DNA of 64,000 nucleotides from Paguma larvata (Eukaryota > Chordata > Mammalia > Carnivora > Viverridae): contig CM057825.1 in the NCBI GenBank assembly GCA_030068075.1, forward strand, positions 120,641,434 to 120,705,433, written 5' to 3'. Below, one piece after another: positions 55,625 to 64,000 of this stretch. The notes beneath the pieces are model-generated. The model saw only the letters and a list, made by a program, of their open reading frames with translations. It ran no database searches and had not been told where the DNA came from. The stretch's first letter is position 1, and the number at the start of each line of letters is the position of its first letter. The position numbers were made by a program, and so were the translations under genes.

Positions 55625-55627
<3 letters not shown>
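51991..55627. other. Long stretch without recognisable repeats
   Basis: About 3.6 kb in which I find no SINE, LINE, LTR or microsatellite of note, unlike the rest of the window. AT-leaning, with scattered short open frames (longest 96 codons at 55024-55314) and no domain. Either repeats are too old to see or the DNA is under constraint; the sequence alone cannot decide. Confidence 0.45.

Positions 55628-55667
<40 letters not shown>
55628..55667 (-). other. L1 poly(A) tail
   Basis: Forty uninterrupted T on the + strand, i.e. A40 in the L1 sense. The long pure tail suggests a young insertion, since such tails shorten and mutate quickly. Confidence 0.95.
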
Positions 55668-55668
<1 letters not shown>

Positions 55669-55677
55669 TTATAATAG

Positions 55678-55683
55678 TTTATT
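55678..55683 (-). terminator. L1 polyadenylation signal
   Basis: AATAAA on the sense (minus) strand, 10 bases before the A tail. The same motif is at 5633-5638 in the truncated copy. Confidence 0.9.
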
Positions 55684-55810
55684 TTCAAATTGGTTTACAT
55701 AAAACACCCAGTGTTCATCCCAACATGTGCCCTTTTTAATGCCCATCACCCCCTCTCCCCCCTCCCGCATCCCCCTTACCCTCAGTTTTTTCTTAGTCTT
55801 TGAGAGTCTC

Positions 55811-56227
55811 TTATGTTTTATCTCCCTCCCTCTCTGTGTCTTTTTTTTCTTTCCCCTCTTCCCCTCCCCCTGGTTTTTGCTTAGTTTCACAAAGTCCACC
55901 TATTCGTGGAAACATATGGTATCTGTCTTTTTCTGACTGACTTATTTCACTTAACATAATACCCTCCAGTTCCATCCATGTTGCTACACATGGCCAGATT
56001 TCATTTTTTCTCATTGCCACGTAATAGTCCATTGTATATAAGTACCATAACTTCTTTATCCATTCGTCAGTTGATGGGCACTTGGTCTCTTTCCATGATT
56101 TGGCTATTGTCGAAAGTGCTGCTATGAACATTGGGGTACACGTGCTCCTATGCATCAGCATTCCTGTGTCTCTTGGGTAGATTCCTAGCAGGGCTATTGC
56201 TGGGTCATAGGGTAGCTCTATTTTCAT
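55811..56227 (-). pseudogene. Detached C-terminal part of L1 ORF2
   Basis: An open frame of 138 codons from [20 protein letters not shown] to the stop at 55811-55813. It is the C-terminal end of ORF2p, in a different frame from the upstream part because of the A8 run at 56227-56234. It matches the open fragment at 5064-5504 with a single residue change (CVATWMELEG). As the element stands, it would not be translated as part of ORF2p. Confidence 0.95.
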
Positions 56228-59200
56228 TTTTTTTGAGGAACCTCCACACCGTTTTCCAGAGTGGCTGCACCAGTTTGCATTCCCACCAACAGTGTAGGAG
56301 GGTGCCTACTTCTCCACATCCTCGCCAGCATCTATAGTTTCCTGATTTGTTCATTTTAGCCACTCTGACTGGTGTGAGGTGGTATCTCAGTGTAGTTTTG
56401 ATTTGTATTTCCCTGATGCTGAGTGACATTGAGCATCGTTTCATGTGTCTGTTGGCCATCTGAATGTCCCCTTTGGAGAAGTGTCTATTCATATCTTCCG
56501 CCCATTTCTTCACTGGGTTGTTTGTTTTTCGGGTTTGGAGTTTGGTAAGTTCTTTATAAATTTTAGATATTAGTCCTTTATCCGATATGTCATTTGCGAT
56601 GATCTTTTCCCATTCCGTTGGTTGCCTATTCGTTTTGTTGGTTGTTTCTTTTGCCGTGCAGAAGCTTTTTATCTTGATGAGGTCCCAATAGTTCATCTTT
56701 GCTTTTAATTCTCTTGCCTTTGGAGACATGTCGAGTAAGAAATTGGTGCGTCTTAGGTCAAAGAGGCTTTTTCCTGTTTTCTCCTCTAGGATTTTGACGG
56801 TTTCCTGCCTCACATTCAGATCTTTTATCCATTTAGAATTTATTTTTGTGAGTGGTGTAAGAAAGTGGTCTAGTTTCATTCTTTTGCATGTTGCTGTCCA
56901 ATTCTCCCAGCACCATTTGTTAAAAAGGCTGTCTTTTTTCCATTGGATACATTTTCCCGCTTTGTCAAAGATTAGTTGGCCATATACTTGCGGGTCCATT
57001 TCTGAGTTTTCTATTCTATTCCATTGGTCTATGCGTCTGTTTTTGTGCCAATACCATACAGTCTTGATGACCACCGCTTTGTAGTAGAGGTTAAAGTCTG
57101 GGATTGTGATGCCTCCCGCCTTGGTTTTATTCTTCAGTATTATTTTGGCTATTCGAGGTCTTTTGTGGTTCCATACAAATTTTAGGATTGTTTGCTCTAG
57201 CTTTGAGAAGAATGCTGGTGCAATTTTGATTGGGATTGCATTGAATGTGTAGATTGCTTTGGGTAGTATTGCCATTTTGACGATATTTATTCTTCCAATC
57301 CATGAGCATGGGATGTTTTTCCATTTCCTTGTGTCTTCCTCAATTTCCTTCATAAGTTTTTTATAGTTTTCAGTGTAGAGGTCTTTCACATCTTTGGTTA
57401 GGTTTATTCCTAAGTATTTTATGGTTTTTGGTGCAATTGTGAAAGGGATTAGCTTCTTTATTTCTCTTTCTGCTGCTTCATTGTTGGTGTATAGAAATGC
57501 CACCGATTTCTGTACATTGATTTTGTATCCTGCAACTTTGCTGAAATCATGAATCAGTTCTAGTAGGCTTTTGGTGGATTCTGTCGGGTTTTCCATGTAA
57601 AGTATCATGTCATCTGCAAAAAGTGAAAGTTTGACTTCCTCCTTGCCAATCTTGATGCCTTTTATTTTGTTTTGTTGTCTGATTGCTGATGCTAAGACTT
57701 CCAGCACTATGTTAAATAGCAGTGGCGAGAGTGGACATCCCTGTCGTGTTCCTGATCTCAGGGGGAAGGCTTTCAATTTTTCCCCATTGAGGATGATATT
57801 AGCTGTGGGTTTTTCATATATGGCTTTTATGATGTTTAAGTATGTTCCTTCTATCCCGACTTTCTCGAGAGTTTTTATTAAGAAAGGATGCTGTATTTTG
57901 TCAAATGCTTTTTCTGCATCTATTGACAGGATCATATGGTTCTTATCTTTTCTTTTGTTGATGTGATGTATCACGTTGATTGATTTGCGAATATTGAACC
58001 AGCCCTGCAACCCAGGGATGAATCCTACTTGATCATGGTGGATAATTCTCTTTATATGCTGTTGGATTCGATTTGCTAGTATCTTGTTGAGAATTTTTGC
58101 ATCCATATTCATCAGGGATATTGGCCTGTAATTTTCTTTCTTTGCTGGGTCTCTATCTGGTTTGGGAATCAAAGTGATGCTGGCTTCATAGAATGAGTCC
58201 GGGAGTTTTCCTTCCGTTTCAATTTTTTGGAACAGCTTGAGGAGGATAGGAATTAACTCTGTTTTAAATGTCTGGTAAAATTCCGCAGGAAAGCCATCTG
58301 GTCCAGGGCTTTTATTTGCTGGGAGGTTTTTAATAACTGATTCTATTTCTTCACTAGTTATGGGTCTGTTCAAATTTTCTATTTCTTCCCGTTTGAGTTT
58401 TGGTAGCGTGTGGCTATTTAGGAAGCTGTCCATTTCTTCCAGATTGCCAAGTTTGGTGGCATATAATTTTTCATAGTATTCTCTGATGATTGCTTGTATC
58501 TCTGAGGGATTGGTTGTAATTTCTCCCTTTTCATTCACGATTTTATTTATTTGAGTTCTCTCTCTTTTCTTTTTGAGAAGCCTGGCTAGAGGTTTGTCTA
58601 TTTTGTTTATTTTTTCAAAGAACCAGCTTTTGGTTTCATTGATCTGTTCCACTACCTTTTCTGTCTCCATATGGTTAATTTGTGCTCTGATCTTAGTTAT
58701 TTCTCTCTTTCTGCTGGGCTTGGGTTGTTTTAGTTGATCTGCTTCTAGTTCCTTTAGGCGTGCTGTTAGAATTTGTGTTATTGATTTTTCTTGTTTCTTG
58801 AGATGGGCCTGGATTGCAATATATTTCCCTCTCAGGACTGCCTTTGCTGCATCCCAGAGCGTTTGGATTGTTGTATTTTCATTTTCATTTGTTTCCATGT
58901 ATTTTTTAATTTCTTCTCTGATGGCTTGGTTGACCCAGTCATCTTTTAGTAGGTTATTTCTTAGCCGCCATGTTCTTGGATATTTTCCAGGCTTTCTCCT
59001 GTGGTTGATTTCAAGTTTCAAAGCATTGTGGTCTGACACTGTACACGGTATGATCTCAATTCTTTTATATTTATTCAGAGCTTCCCTGTGCCCCAGAATG
59101 TGGTCTATCTTGGAAAATGTACCGTGTGCAGATGAGAAGAATGTAAATTCCTTTGCTTCTGGATGAAGGACCCTAAAGATGTCTGTGAGGCCCATCTGTC

Positions 59201-59786
59201 CTAATGTGTCATTCAGGGCTATTGTTTCTGCGGAGATTTTCTGTTTTGTTGATCTATCCAATGCCGAGAGTGGAGTGTTGAGATCCCCTACTATTAGGAC
59301 ATTTTTATCGATGAGGTTGCTAATGTTTGTAATTAGTTGTTTTACAAATTTGGGTGCCCCTGAATTCGGTGCGTAGATATTTACAATTGTTAGCTCTTCC
59401 TGCTGGATGGTCCCTGAGACTATTATATAATGTCCTTCCTCATCTCTTATTACATCGTTCATTTTAAAGTCTAATTTGTCTGATATAAGTGTGGCTACTC
59501 CGGCTTTCTTCTGACTTCCAGTAGCATGGTAGATAGTTCTCCATCCCCTCACTTTCAATCTGAAGGTGTCTTCAGGTTTAAGATGAGTTTCTTGAAGACA
59601 GCAAATAGATGGGTCTTGTTTTTTAATCCATTCTGTTATCCTGTGTCTTTTGATTGGCGCATTTAGTCCATTTACATTCAGTGTTAATATTGAAAAATAT
59701 GGGCTTACAGTCACTGTATTATCTGTAAGTTTCATGTTTGTAAGGCTGTGTCTGGTAGTTTGTATTCTTTGCCTCCTTGTTTTCAT
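56205..59786 (-). CDS. ORF2: L1 ORF2: endonuclease and reverse transcriptase, C-terminally truncated
   Basis: ORF2p nicks target DNA and reverse-transcribes L1 RNA at the nick (established knowledge of LINE-1). The frame is 1,193 codons. The first ATG overlaps the ORF1 stop as ATGA; a second in-frame ATG (M18, 59735) just before the conserved start is the likelier initiator. Apurinic-type endonuclease: residues about 30-260, with [19 protein letters not shown] (167-170) and SDH (251-253). Reverse transcriptase: about 500-830, with the FADD core at 723-726 (57620-57609). CCHC segment: C1153, C1157, H1165, C1170. The frame breaks after FLKK, at A8 in place of A7, adds seven foreign residues and stops at 56205. 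About the last 135 residues are lost; every named catalytic motif is still present. Confidence 0.96.
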   Translation of the reverse strand: MKTRRQRIQTTRHSLTNMKLTDNTVTVSPYFSILTLNVNGLNAPIKRHRITEWIKKQDPSICCLQETHLKPEDTFRLKVRGWRTIYHATGSQKKAGVATLISDKLDFKMNDVIRDEEGHYIIVSGTIQQEELTIVNIYAPNSGAPKFVKQLITNISNLIDKNVLIVGDLNTPLSALDRSTKQKISAETIALNDTLGQMGLTDIFRVLHPEAKEFTFFSSAHGTFSKIDHILGHREALNKYKRIEIIPCTVSDHNALKLEINHRRKPGKYPRTWRLRNNLLKDDWVNQAIREEIKKYMETNENENTTIQTLWDAAKAVLRGKYIAIQAHLKKQEKSITQILTARLKELEADQLKQPKPSRKREITKIRAQINHMETEKVVEQINETKSWFFEKINKIDKPLARLLKKKRERTQINKIVNEKGEITTNPSEIQAIIREYYEKLYATKLGNLEEMDSFLNSHTLPKLKREEIENLNRPITSEEIESVIKNLPANKSPGPDGFPAEFYQTFKTELIPILLKLFQKIETEGKLPDSFYEASITLIPKPDRDPAKKENYRPISLMNMDAKILNKILANRIQQHIKRIIHHDQVGFIPGLQGWFNIRKSINVIHHINKRKDKNHMILSIDAEKAFDKIQHPFLIKTLEKVGIEGTYLNIIKAIYEKPTANIILNGEKLKAFPLRSGTRQGCPLSPLLFNIVLEVLASAIRQQNKIKGIKIGKEEVKLSLFADDMILYMENPTESTKSLLELIHDFSKVAGYKINVQKSVAFLYTNNEAAEREIKKLIPFTIAPKTIKYLGINLTKDVKDLYTENYKKLMKEIEEDTRKWKNIPCSWIGRINIVKMAILPKAIYTFNAIPIKIAPAFFSKLEQTILKFVWNHKRPRIAKIILKNKTKAGGITIPDFNLYYKAVVIKTVWYWHKNRRIDQWNRIENSEMDPQVYGQLIFDKAGKCIQWKKDSLFNKWCWENWTATCKRMKLDHFLTPLTKINSKWIKDLNVRQETVKILEEKTGKSLFDLRRTNFLLDMSPKARELKAKMNYWDLIKIKSFCTAKETTNKTNRQPTEWEKIIANDISDKGLISKIYKELTKLQTRKTNNPVKKWAEDMNRHFSKGDIQMANRHMKRCSMSLSIREIQIKTTLRYHLTPVRVAKMNKSGNYRCWRGCGEVGTLLHCWWECKLVQPLWKTVWRFLKKNENRATL
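56227..56234 (-). other. Frameshift site in L1 ORF2 (A8 homopolymer)
   Basis: Eight T on the + strand (A8 in sense). The matching run at 5082-5088 in the truncated copy is A7 and in frame. One inserted base explains the whole disruption of ORF2. It could be a real slippage mutation or a homopolymer error in the assembly. Confidence 0.93.
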
Positions 59787-60676
59787 AGAATGCCCCTCAG
59801 GATCTCTTGCAGTGCTGGCTTATTTGTGATAAATTCTTTCAGTTTTTGTTTGTTGGGAAAAACCTTGATCTCTCCTTCTATTCTGAATGACAGGCTAGCC
59901 GGATACAGAATTCTTGGTTGCATGTCCTTCTTGCTCATCACATTGAAGATGTCCTGCCATTCCTTTCTGGCTTGCCAAGTTTCCGTAGATAAGTCTGCTA
60001 CTACCCTTATAGGTCTCCCTTTGTATGTTAGGGTTCTTTTGTCCCTAGCTGCTTTCAGGATTCTCTCCCTATCTTTGTATTTTGCCAGCTTCACTATGAT
60101 GTGCCGTGCAGAAGGTCTATTCAAGTTACGTCTGAGGGGAGTTCTCTGTGCCTCTTGGATTTCCATGCCCGTTTCCTTTCTCATGTTGAGGAAGTTCTCA
60201 GCAATGATTTGTTCCAGAACCCCTTCGACTCCTTTCTCTCTCTCTTCTTCCTCTGGAACTCCTATGATACGGATATTGTTTCTTTTGAGTGCATCGCTCA
60301 GCTCTCGAATTCTCCTTTCCTGTTCCTGGATCAGCTTCTCTCTCTTTTTATCTGCTTCCTCTTTTTCAATGATTTTGTCTTCTAATGCACTAACTCTTTC
60401 CTCTACCTCTTCAATCCGTGCTGTGGTTGCTTCCAGTTTCCCCTGTATTTCTTCCAATGTCTTCTTTAATTCTTCCTGACCGTTTTTAAGGTCTTTGAAC
60501 TTTGCCTCGTAGGACCCCTTGCATTCATCTAAGCTTTTTTCAAGGCCAGCAATTAGTTTTATGATTAACATTCTATATTCAAGTTCTGTTATGTTGCTTA
60601 TATCTCTTTTCATTAATTCTTGAGCTGTCACTGCTTCTTGTAGACTCTTTTGAGGAGAATTCTTCCGTCTCGTCAT
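59783..60676 (-). CDS. ORF1: L1 ORF1: RNA-binding chaperone
   Basis: ORF1p coats L1 RNA as a trimer and acts as a nucleic-acid chaperone in the cytoplasmic L1 particle (established knowledge). The frame is open upstream to 60772, but the start [10 protein letters not shown] at 60676 fits the family (basic N terminus) and gives 297 residues. Heptad-like coiled coil at about 45-130 (Glu/Lys/Leu-rich); RRM from about 133 ([10 protein letters not shown]) to 230, with [10 protein letters not shown] at 190-199; C-terminal domain about 235-297 with ILYPASLSF. No frameshift or stop. The TGA overlaps the first ATG of ORF2. Antisense open frames across it, such as 59748-60479 on the + strand, are shadows. 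Confidence 0.96.
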   Translation of the reverse strand: MTRRKNSPQKSLQEAVTAQELMKRDISNITELEYRMLIIKLIAGLEKSLDECKGSYEAKFKDLKNGQEELKKTLEEIQGKLEATTARIEEVEERVSALEDKIIEKEEADKKREKLIQEQERRIRELSDALKRNNIRIIGVPEEEEREKGVEGVLEQIIAENFLNMRKETGMEIQEAQRTPLRRNLNRPSARHIIVKLAKYKDRERILKAARDKRTLTYKGRPIRVVADLSTETWQARKEWQDIFNVMSKKDMQPRILYPASLSFRIEGEIKVFPNKQKLKEFITNKPALQEILRGIL

Positions 60677-61121
60677 TTTGGCTGGATGTGTTATGGGTTG
60701 TTTCTTGAAGTTGCCCTGGAAAGGAAAACTGACAGACACACAGAACACAGAAATACTCAAACGTACCGACAAATGGTCCAGACAAGCAGTTCACAACAGA
60801 AAAAAATAACAAGTGACTCTCTGAGGGCAATGTCCTGAAGTAACAGCTACACGTTAAGGACAGGGTATGTAGTGTGCTGGTGGCAGAGCATATATAGACA
60901 GAATAATGACTGGTGCAGGGAGAAGAAGGAAATGGACTTTGCCCAGGTAGAGCGACTAAAGGGTTTAATCCAGACTGATAGAAATCAGAATAAGGACAGG
61001 TGCGAGGGAAAAGGAATAAAGATCGATGTCGTCTAGATGAACTTATACGGCCTGGTTATTCCAGAAAAAGGGCTAGGGAAGTAAAGAAGAGGTTGTAGGA
61101 CATGTCCTCAAAGAGTGGGTT

Positions 61122-61230
61122 AAAAAACAAAACAAAAACAAAAAACAAAAAACAAAAAACAAAACAAAAAAAACCCAAACAAAACAAACAAACAAACAAA
61201 AAACAAAAAAACAAAAAACAAAAAGAACGA
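61122..61230. repeat. (AAAAAC)n-like tract in L1 5' UTR
   Basis: About 100 bases of A and C only on the + strand (AAAAAC, AAACAAAC units), i.e. TTTTTG repeats in L1 sense, between the monomers and ORF1. Confidence 0.93.
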
Positions 61231-61630
61231 AAAAAATGATTAAGCCAGTCAGTACCCTGGATGACCAGCTCAGGGATGGGGATCGGTAGGAATGAGAAAG
61301 GGAGGGATAAATTTAAAAAGAAGAAATGACTGGCGTTACTCCAGGCAGCAATCTCCACTTGGATCAGTCGCTCCTGCTGATAGTTTGGGAGGGGCGTGGT
61401 TTAGTGTAGGCGGGTCCGGCCTCCACTGCTGCAGGGATGGCTTCTGGGGTGACTTCCTGGCTTGTGAGACAACAATGGCGTCTCTCCAGACCCGCGCCAC
61501 CAGTCCTGGAGGCTTTATTCGCCCCTTTATTTCTGTTCTCTCTCCACCGCCCACGCCAGCCTAGTGTGGTTTACTGGAGCCGCGCCTGGGTCTGCCTGGG
61601 TGCCTGCTGCCTATCCCGGCAGCGTGCGTG

Positions 61631-62050
61631 CCCGGAGGCGCTGGGCGAGGGTGGCGCGGTGGCGCGGCCCTCTGCTACCCCCCGATTTGGCTATAACTGT
61701 GCGGGGGTTAGAGGTGCTCCGCAGGAGCCGCCGCCTGAGTCCCCCCTGCCTGTCCCGGCAGCGCGCGCGCCCCGGAGGCGCTGGGCGAGGGTGGCGCGGT
61801 GGCGCGGCCCTCTGCTACCCCCCGATTTGGCTATAACTGTGCGGGGGTTAGAGGTGCTCCGCAGGAGCCGCCGCCTGAGTCCCCCCTGCCTGTCCCGGCA
61901 GCGCGCGCGCCCCGGAGGCGCTGGGCGAGGGTGGCGCGGTGGTGCGGCCGTCTGCCACCCCCCGATTTCGTTATAATTGTGCCGGGGTTAGAGGTGCTCC
62001 GCAGGCGGCGCCGCCTGCGTCCCTGCTGCCAGTCCCTCCCGCGCGCGTCC
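61631..62050 (-). repeat. 140-bp monomer array in L1 5' UTR
   Basis: The word CCCGGAGGCGCTGGGCGAGG recurs at 61631, 61771 and 61911, an exact period of 140. The first two monomers (61631-61770 and 61771-61910) look identical; the third is diverged, with several substitutions. A partial monomer precedes them at about 61,571-61,630. Tandem promoter monomers of this kind are known in mouse L1 and some other mammals. Confidence 0.95.
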
Positions 62051-62441
62051 CAGTGGCTCAGGACGAGGTTGGTGCGGTCCCAGCAGCGCGCGGGGATTGC
62101 TGCTGTTTGCCCCTGAACTTCTCTTCAAAAGCCCTGCATTTAGGGCCTGGATGGTAGTGGTCTCACCCGCTCTGGCCCTCTCGTTCAGATGTTGTTCGGT
62201 CGGCACTTTCCCAGCTATCTCCGAAGACGCTCACCCTCCCCTCAGCTCAACTTCCCGAGTTCGAGTTCGTTTTATCCGACCCAGATTAAACTCACAGTTC
62301 AGTTGGGCCGTGTCTGTGTTCGCCTTAGTTTCTTGTCAGCTCTAGCACCTTTTCCCCCCGATTTTTGGAGTTGAGAGAGAGACAATGGTTTCAGTCGTCC
62401 CCCTTTAAAGGGCAAGCGAAATACTGGAGCCCCCTACTCCT

Positions 62442-62451
62442 CCGCCATGTT
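62442..62451 (+). promoter_or_regulatory. YY1-type site at L1 5' end
   Basis: CCGCCATGTT fits the YY1 consensus CCGCCATNTT exactly. It lies about 8-17 bases from the first L1 base. In human L1 a YY1 site at the same place sets the transcription start; the same role here is inferred. Confidence 0.7.
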
Positions 62452-62458
62452 GCCTCCC

Positions 62459-63054
62459 GAGTCAGGTTCTGCCCCATATATTTTTTTTTAAACCTCTGGT
62501 TAGGTTTGTGAACTGAGCCATACCACCCAAAATTAGAATAAGAAAAAGGAGACTCCTGAACATACCGTGTATCGGCATTGGTATTTCTGGGACTCTTGTA
62601 TTTCCATCTCTCTGCCCTACCTCTGACTCAAGACGGATGGTCTTGGCCTCTTTCTGTGGCTTTTCTACGTCCCTTGGTGGCTTTGTCATTTTTGGGTCAC
62701 GTGGTCCTGGCACCGCAGCATCGATGCACTGACTCTGGCTGAAGTTGGCTGCCAGTCTGGTTGGCACATGGAGGAATTTGGAGCTGCCGTCCTCAACCGA
62801 GGAGACACGGGGCCCCATTTTCAGACCAGACAGACCAGAAAGGCCAAGCTTTCATCCCGTGTCAGTACAAATGGCATTCTGTGTCCCGCAAGGGCTGGAG
62901 CCAAGAGCGTGGGACAGCTTTGGACAGAGCCCATCTTTCGCGTGTCAGTGCCTCCTGCCGCTGGTGATGGCCTTGAAATGTTGAGTGCAATTAGAGGGCT
63001 CCTTCATCAGGCCACCTGACAGTTTATATGTGGCTCAGTGCTTTCTGGAGAGCA
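62459..63054. other. Unassigned sequence flanking the L1 5' end
   Basis: Target-site flank followed by mixed-composition DNA. The 118-codon minus-strand frame (62462-62818) and overlapping + strand frames (62745-63019) have no recognisable domain. Confidence 0.4.
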
Positions 63055-63260
63055 GACTTGAGATATTCATTCATCAGTCAAGAAGCATCTATTAAGTTCC
63101 TGCTATTAGCTGGAGATTGTCAAAGGCCTTGGATATAAAGCATTAAACGAGATAACCTTGGTCCCTGCCTTCTTGGAGTTTATACTCTAGGCAGACAGGT
63201 AAGCAGACACACAAATATAAGATGATTGGTGATGTGGTAGTGACCGAGGGTAGTGTCTCC
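63055..63260 (-). repeat. L2 LINE relic
   Basis: TTCATTCATCAGTCAAGAAG, CATCTATTAAGTTCCTGCTA, CCTTGGTCCCTGCCTTCTTG, GAGTTTATACTCTAGGCAGA: reversed L2 3' region. Confidence 0.75.
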
Positions 63261-63339
63261 TTTCATCGATGTCGCTGAGGGTTCATCTCTAGGGAGATGA
63301 CATGTGAGCTGTGAACTGAATCATATATACTTTTTTTAA

Positions 63340-63385
63340 AGAAGTGTTTGTGTGTGTGTGTGTGTGCGTGTGTGCGTGCGTGTTT
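63340..63385. repeat. (TG)n microsatellite
   Basis: GTGTGTGTGTGTGTGTGCGT followed by GTGTGCGTGCGTGT; an alternating tract of about 44 bases. Confidence 0.93.
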
Positions 63386-63504
63386 TACTAGATCCTTAAT
63401 CCAGAGTTAATGAAGAAATAGGATTCTTAAATATGATTAAGGTCTAGAAGTGGCACCTAACATTAGTAGTAGCCATGGTTATCTCTTAGTAGTGGGAGTC
63501 ACCT

Positions 63505-64000
63505 ATTCATTTAACTTAAGTGTTTATTGAGTGCCTAATATGACCCTGGCACTGTACTGAGTGCTGGAAGTGCAGTCGTGAGCAAAATAGATGATGTTAT
63601 GTGGTTAAAATGAGGGTGTGCTGTGGTAAAGAATAAAAAAAGGAATCACCTAATATATAATGGTAGGTCAGGGCAACTTAAGCTAAGACTGAGAAATGAG
63701 AAGGATTCAATCATGTGAAGAATGTTGGAAGTGGGGACTGGGAAGATATTCCGGGTGATGAGAGAAACCTGTGCAAAGGCCCTGGGGCTGAAAAGAATCT
63801 GTTATATTTGGGGGAACTGAAAGAAAATGCATTAGGATGGCTCAAGAGATAAAACTGGGGAGATTTAGAGGATCCAGGTCAGGCAAGCCATAGAGTCATG
63901 GAGATCGGTTTTGATTTTGTGTGAAAAAACTATCGAGGGGTTGGGGTTTTCTGTTGGAGACTGATGTGACTTCACACACATTTTTGAAAAGGTCGTTCTT
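63505..64000 (-). repeat. L2 LINE relic, running past the window
   Basis: AAGTGTTTATTGAGTGCCTA, CCCTGGCACTGTACTGAGTG, CTGGAAGTGCAGTCGTGAGC and later GAAACCTGTGCAAAGGCCCT, GGGGCTGAAAAGAA match reversed L2. It continues to the last base of the window. Confidence 0.75.

Larger units (their letters stand above)
55628..62458 (-). mobile_element. Full-length young LINE-1
   Basis: About 6.8 kb on the minus strand, in order: 5' UTR (62458 to 60677) with GC-rich 140-bp monomers, ORF1 (60676-59783), ORF2 (59786-55811, one frame break), a 3' UTR of about 145 bp, AATAAA (55683-55678) and a 40-base A tail (T run 55628-55667). The first sense bases read GGGAGGCAACATGGCGGAGG. Near identity of its 3' end to the copy at 5063-5719 shows a young, recently active subfamily. 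I do not find a clear target-site duplication: the flanks share only a CCATAT(AT)TTTTTT-like stretch. Confidence 0.97.
60677..62458 (-). promoter_or_regulatory. L1 5' UTR and internal promoter
   Basis: About 1.78 kb. The upstream part (about 61,570-62,458) is GC- and CpG-rich and contains the monomer array. The part nearer ORF1 is AT-rich, with a long A/C tract on the + strand at about 61,122-61,230 (T/G-rich in sense). In LINE-1 this region directs RNA polymerase II transcription from the first base and is normally methylated (established knowledge). Start activity for this copy is inferred. Confidence 0.88.

Noticed and set aside
58798..59166. Plus-strand frames within ORF2
   Set aside because: Antisense shadows of the L1 endonuclease region; the same holds for 56728-57084 and 57607-57966.
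59748..60479. 243-codon plus-strand frame
   Set aside because: Antisense shadow of L1 ORF1.
62462..62818. 118-codon minus-strand frame just upstream of the L1
   Set aside because: No domain, overlapping frames on the other strand, and no evidence of splicing.

Overview
This window is mammalian nuclear DNA, almost certainly from a cat-family carnivore (Felidae). The main evidence is roughly thirty copies of a tRNA-Lys-derived CAN SINE of the felid type. Each has a head close to GGGGCGCCTGGGTGGCTCAG, a middle such as GTTCGAGCCCCGCGTCGGGC, a CT-rich stretch and an A-rich tail ending in AATAAA-like blocks. Older repeats shared by mammals (MIR, L2, MLT1-type LTRs, hAT and Tigger relics, old L1 fragments) fill much of the rest. 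I find no host protein-coding exon, no RNA gene, no CRISPR array and no prokaryotic feature. The window reads as intergenic or intronic DNA.

Layout: 1-5,000 has old MIR and hAT pieces, microsatellites and three SINEs. At 5,063-5,719 (+) there is a young, 5'-truncated L1 tail with a perfect 18-bp target-site duplication. 5,800-12,480 holds MIR, MLT1-type LTRs, an old L1 that looks 5'-inverted, and a cluster of SINEs including a head-to-head inverted pair. 12,885-15,286 carries a SINE doublet and a SINE triplet, each inside a single duplication. 15,500-34,000 is a mosaic of L2, MIR, old L1 and LTR relics with scattered SINEs and long unassigned stretches. 34,500-51,990 is similar, with a nested SINE-in-LTR and a hAT-in-L2. 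52,000-55,627 is the longest stretch in which I recognise no repeat. 55,628-62,458 (-) is a full-length young L1, followed by L2-type sequence to the end.

The L1 at 55,628-62,458 is the functional centre of the window. It has a 5' UTR with 140-bp GC-rich monomers and a YY1-type site at its first bases, an intact ORF1 (297 codons from the likely start), and an ORF2 with endonuclease, reverse transcriptase and CCHC segments. It also has a short 3' UTR, an AATAAA signal and a 40-base A tail. ORF2 is interrupted by one extra A in an A7 run (A8 here). The truncated copy at 5,063 keeps A7 and stays open through the same region. Enzymes of this kind made the L1 tail copy and, acting in trans, the SINE insertions seen across the window.
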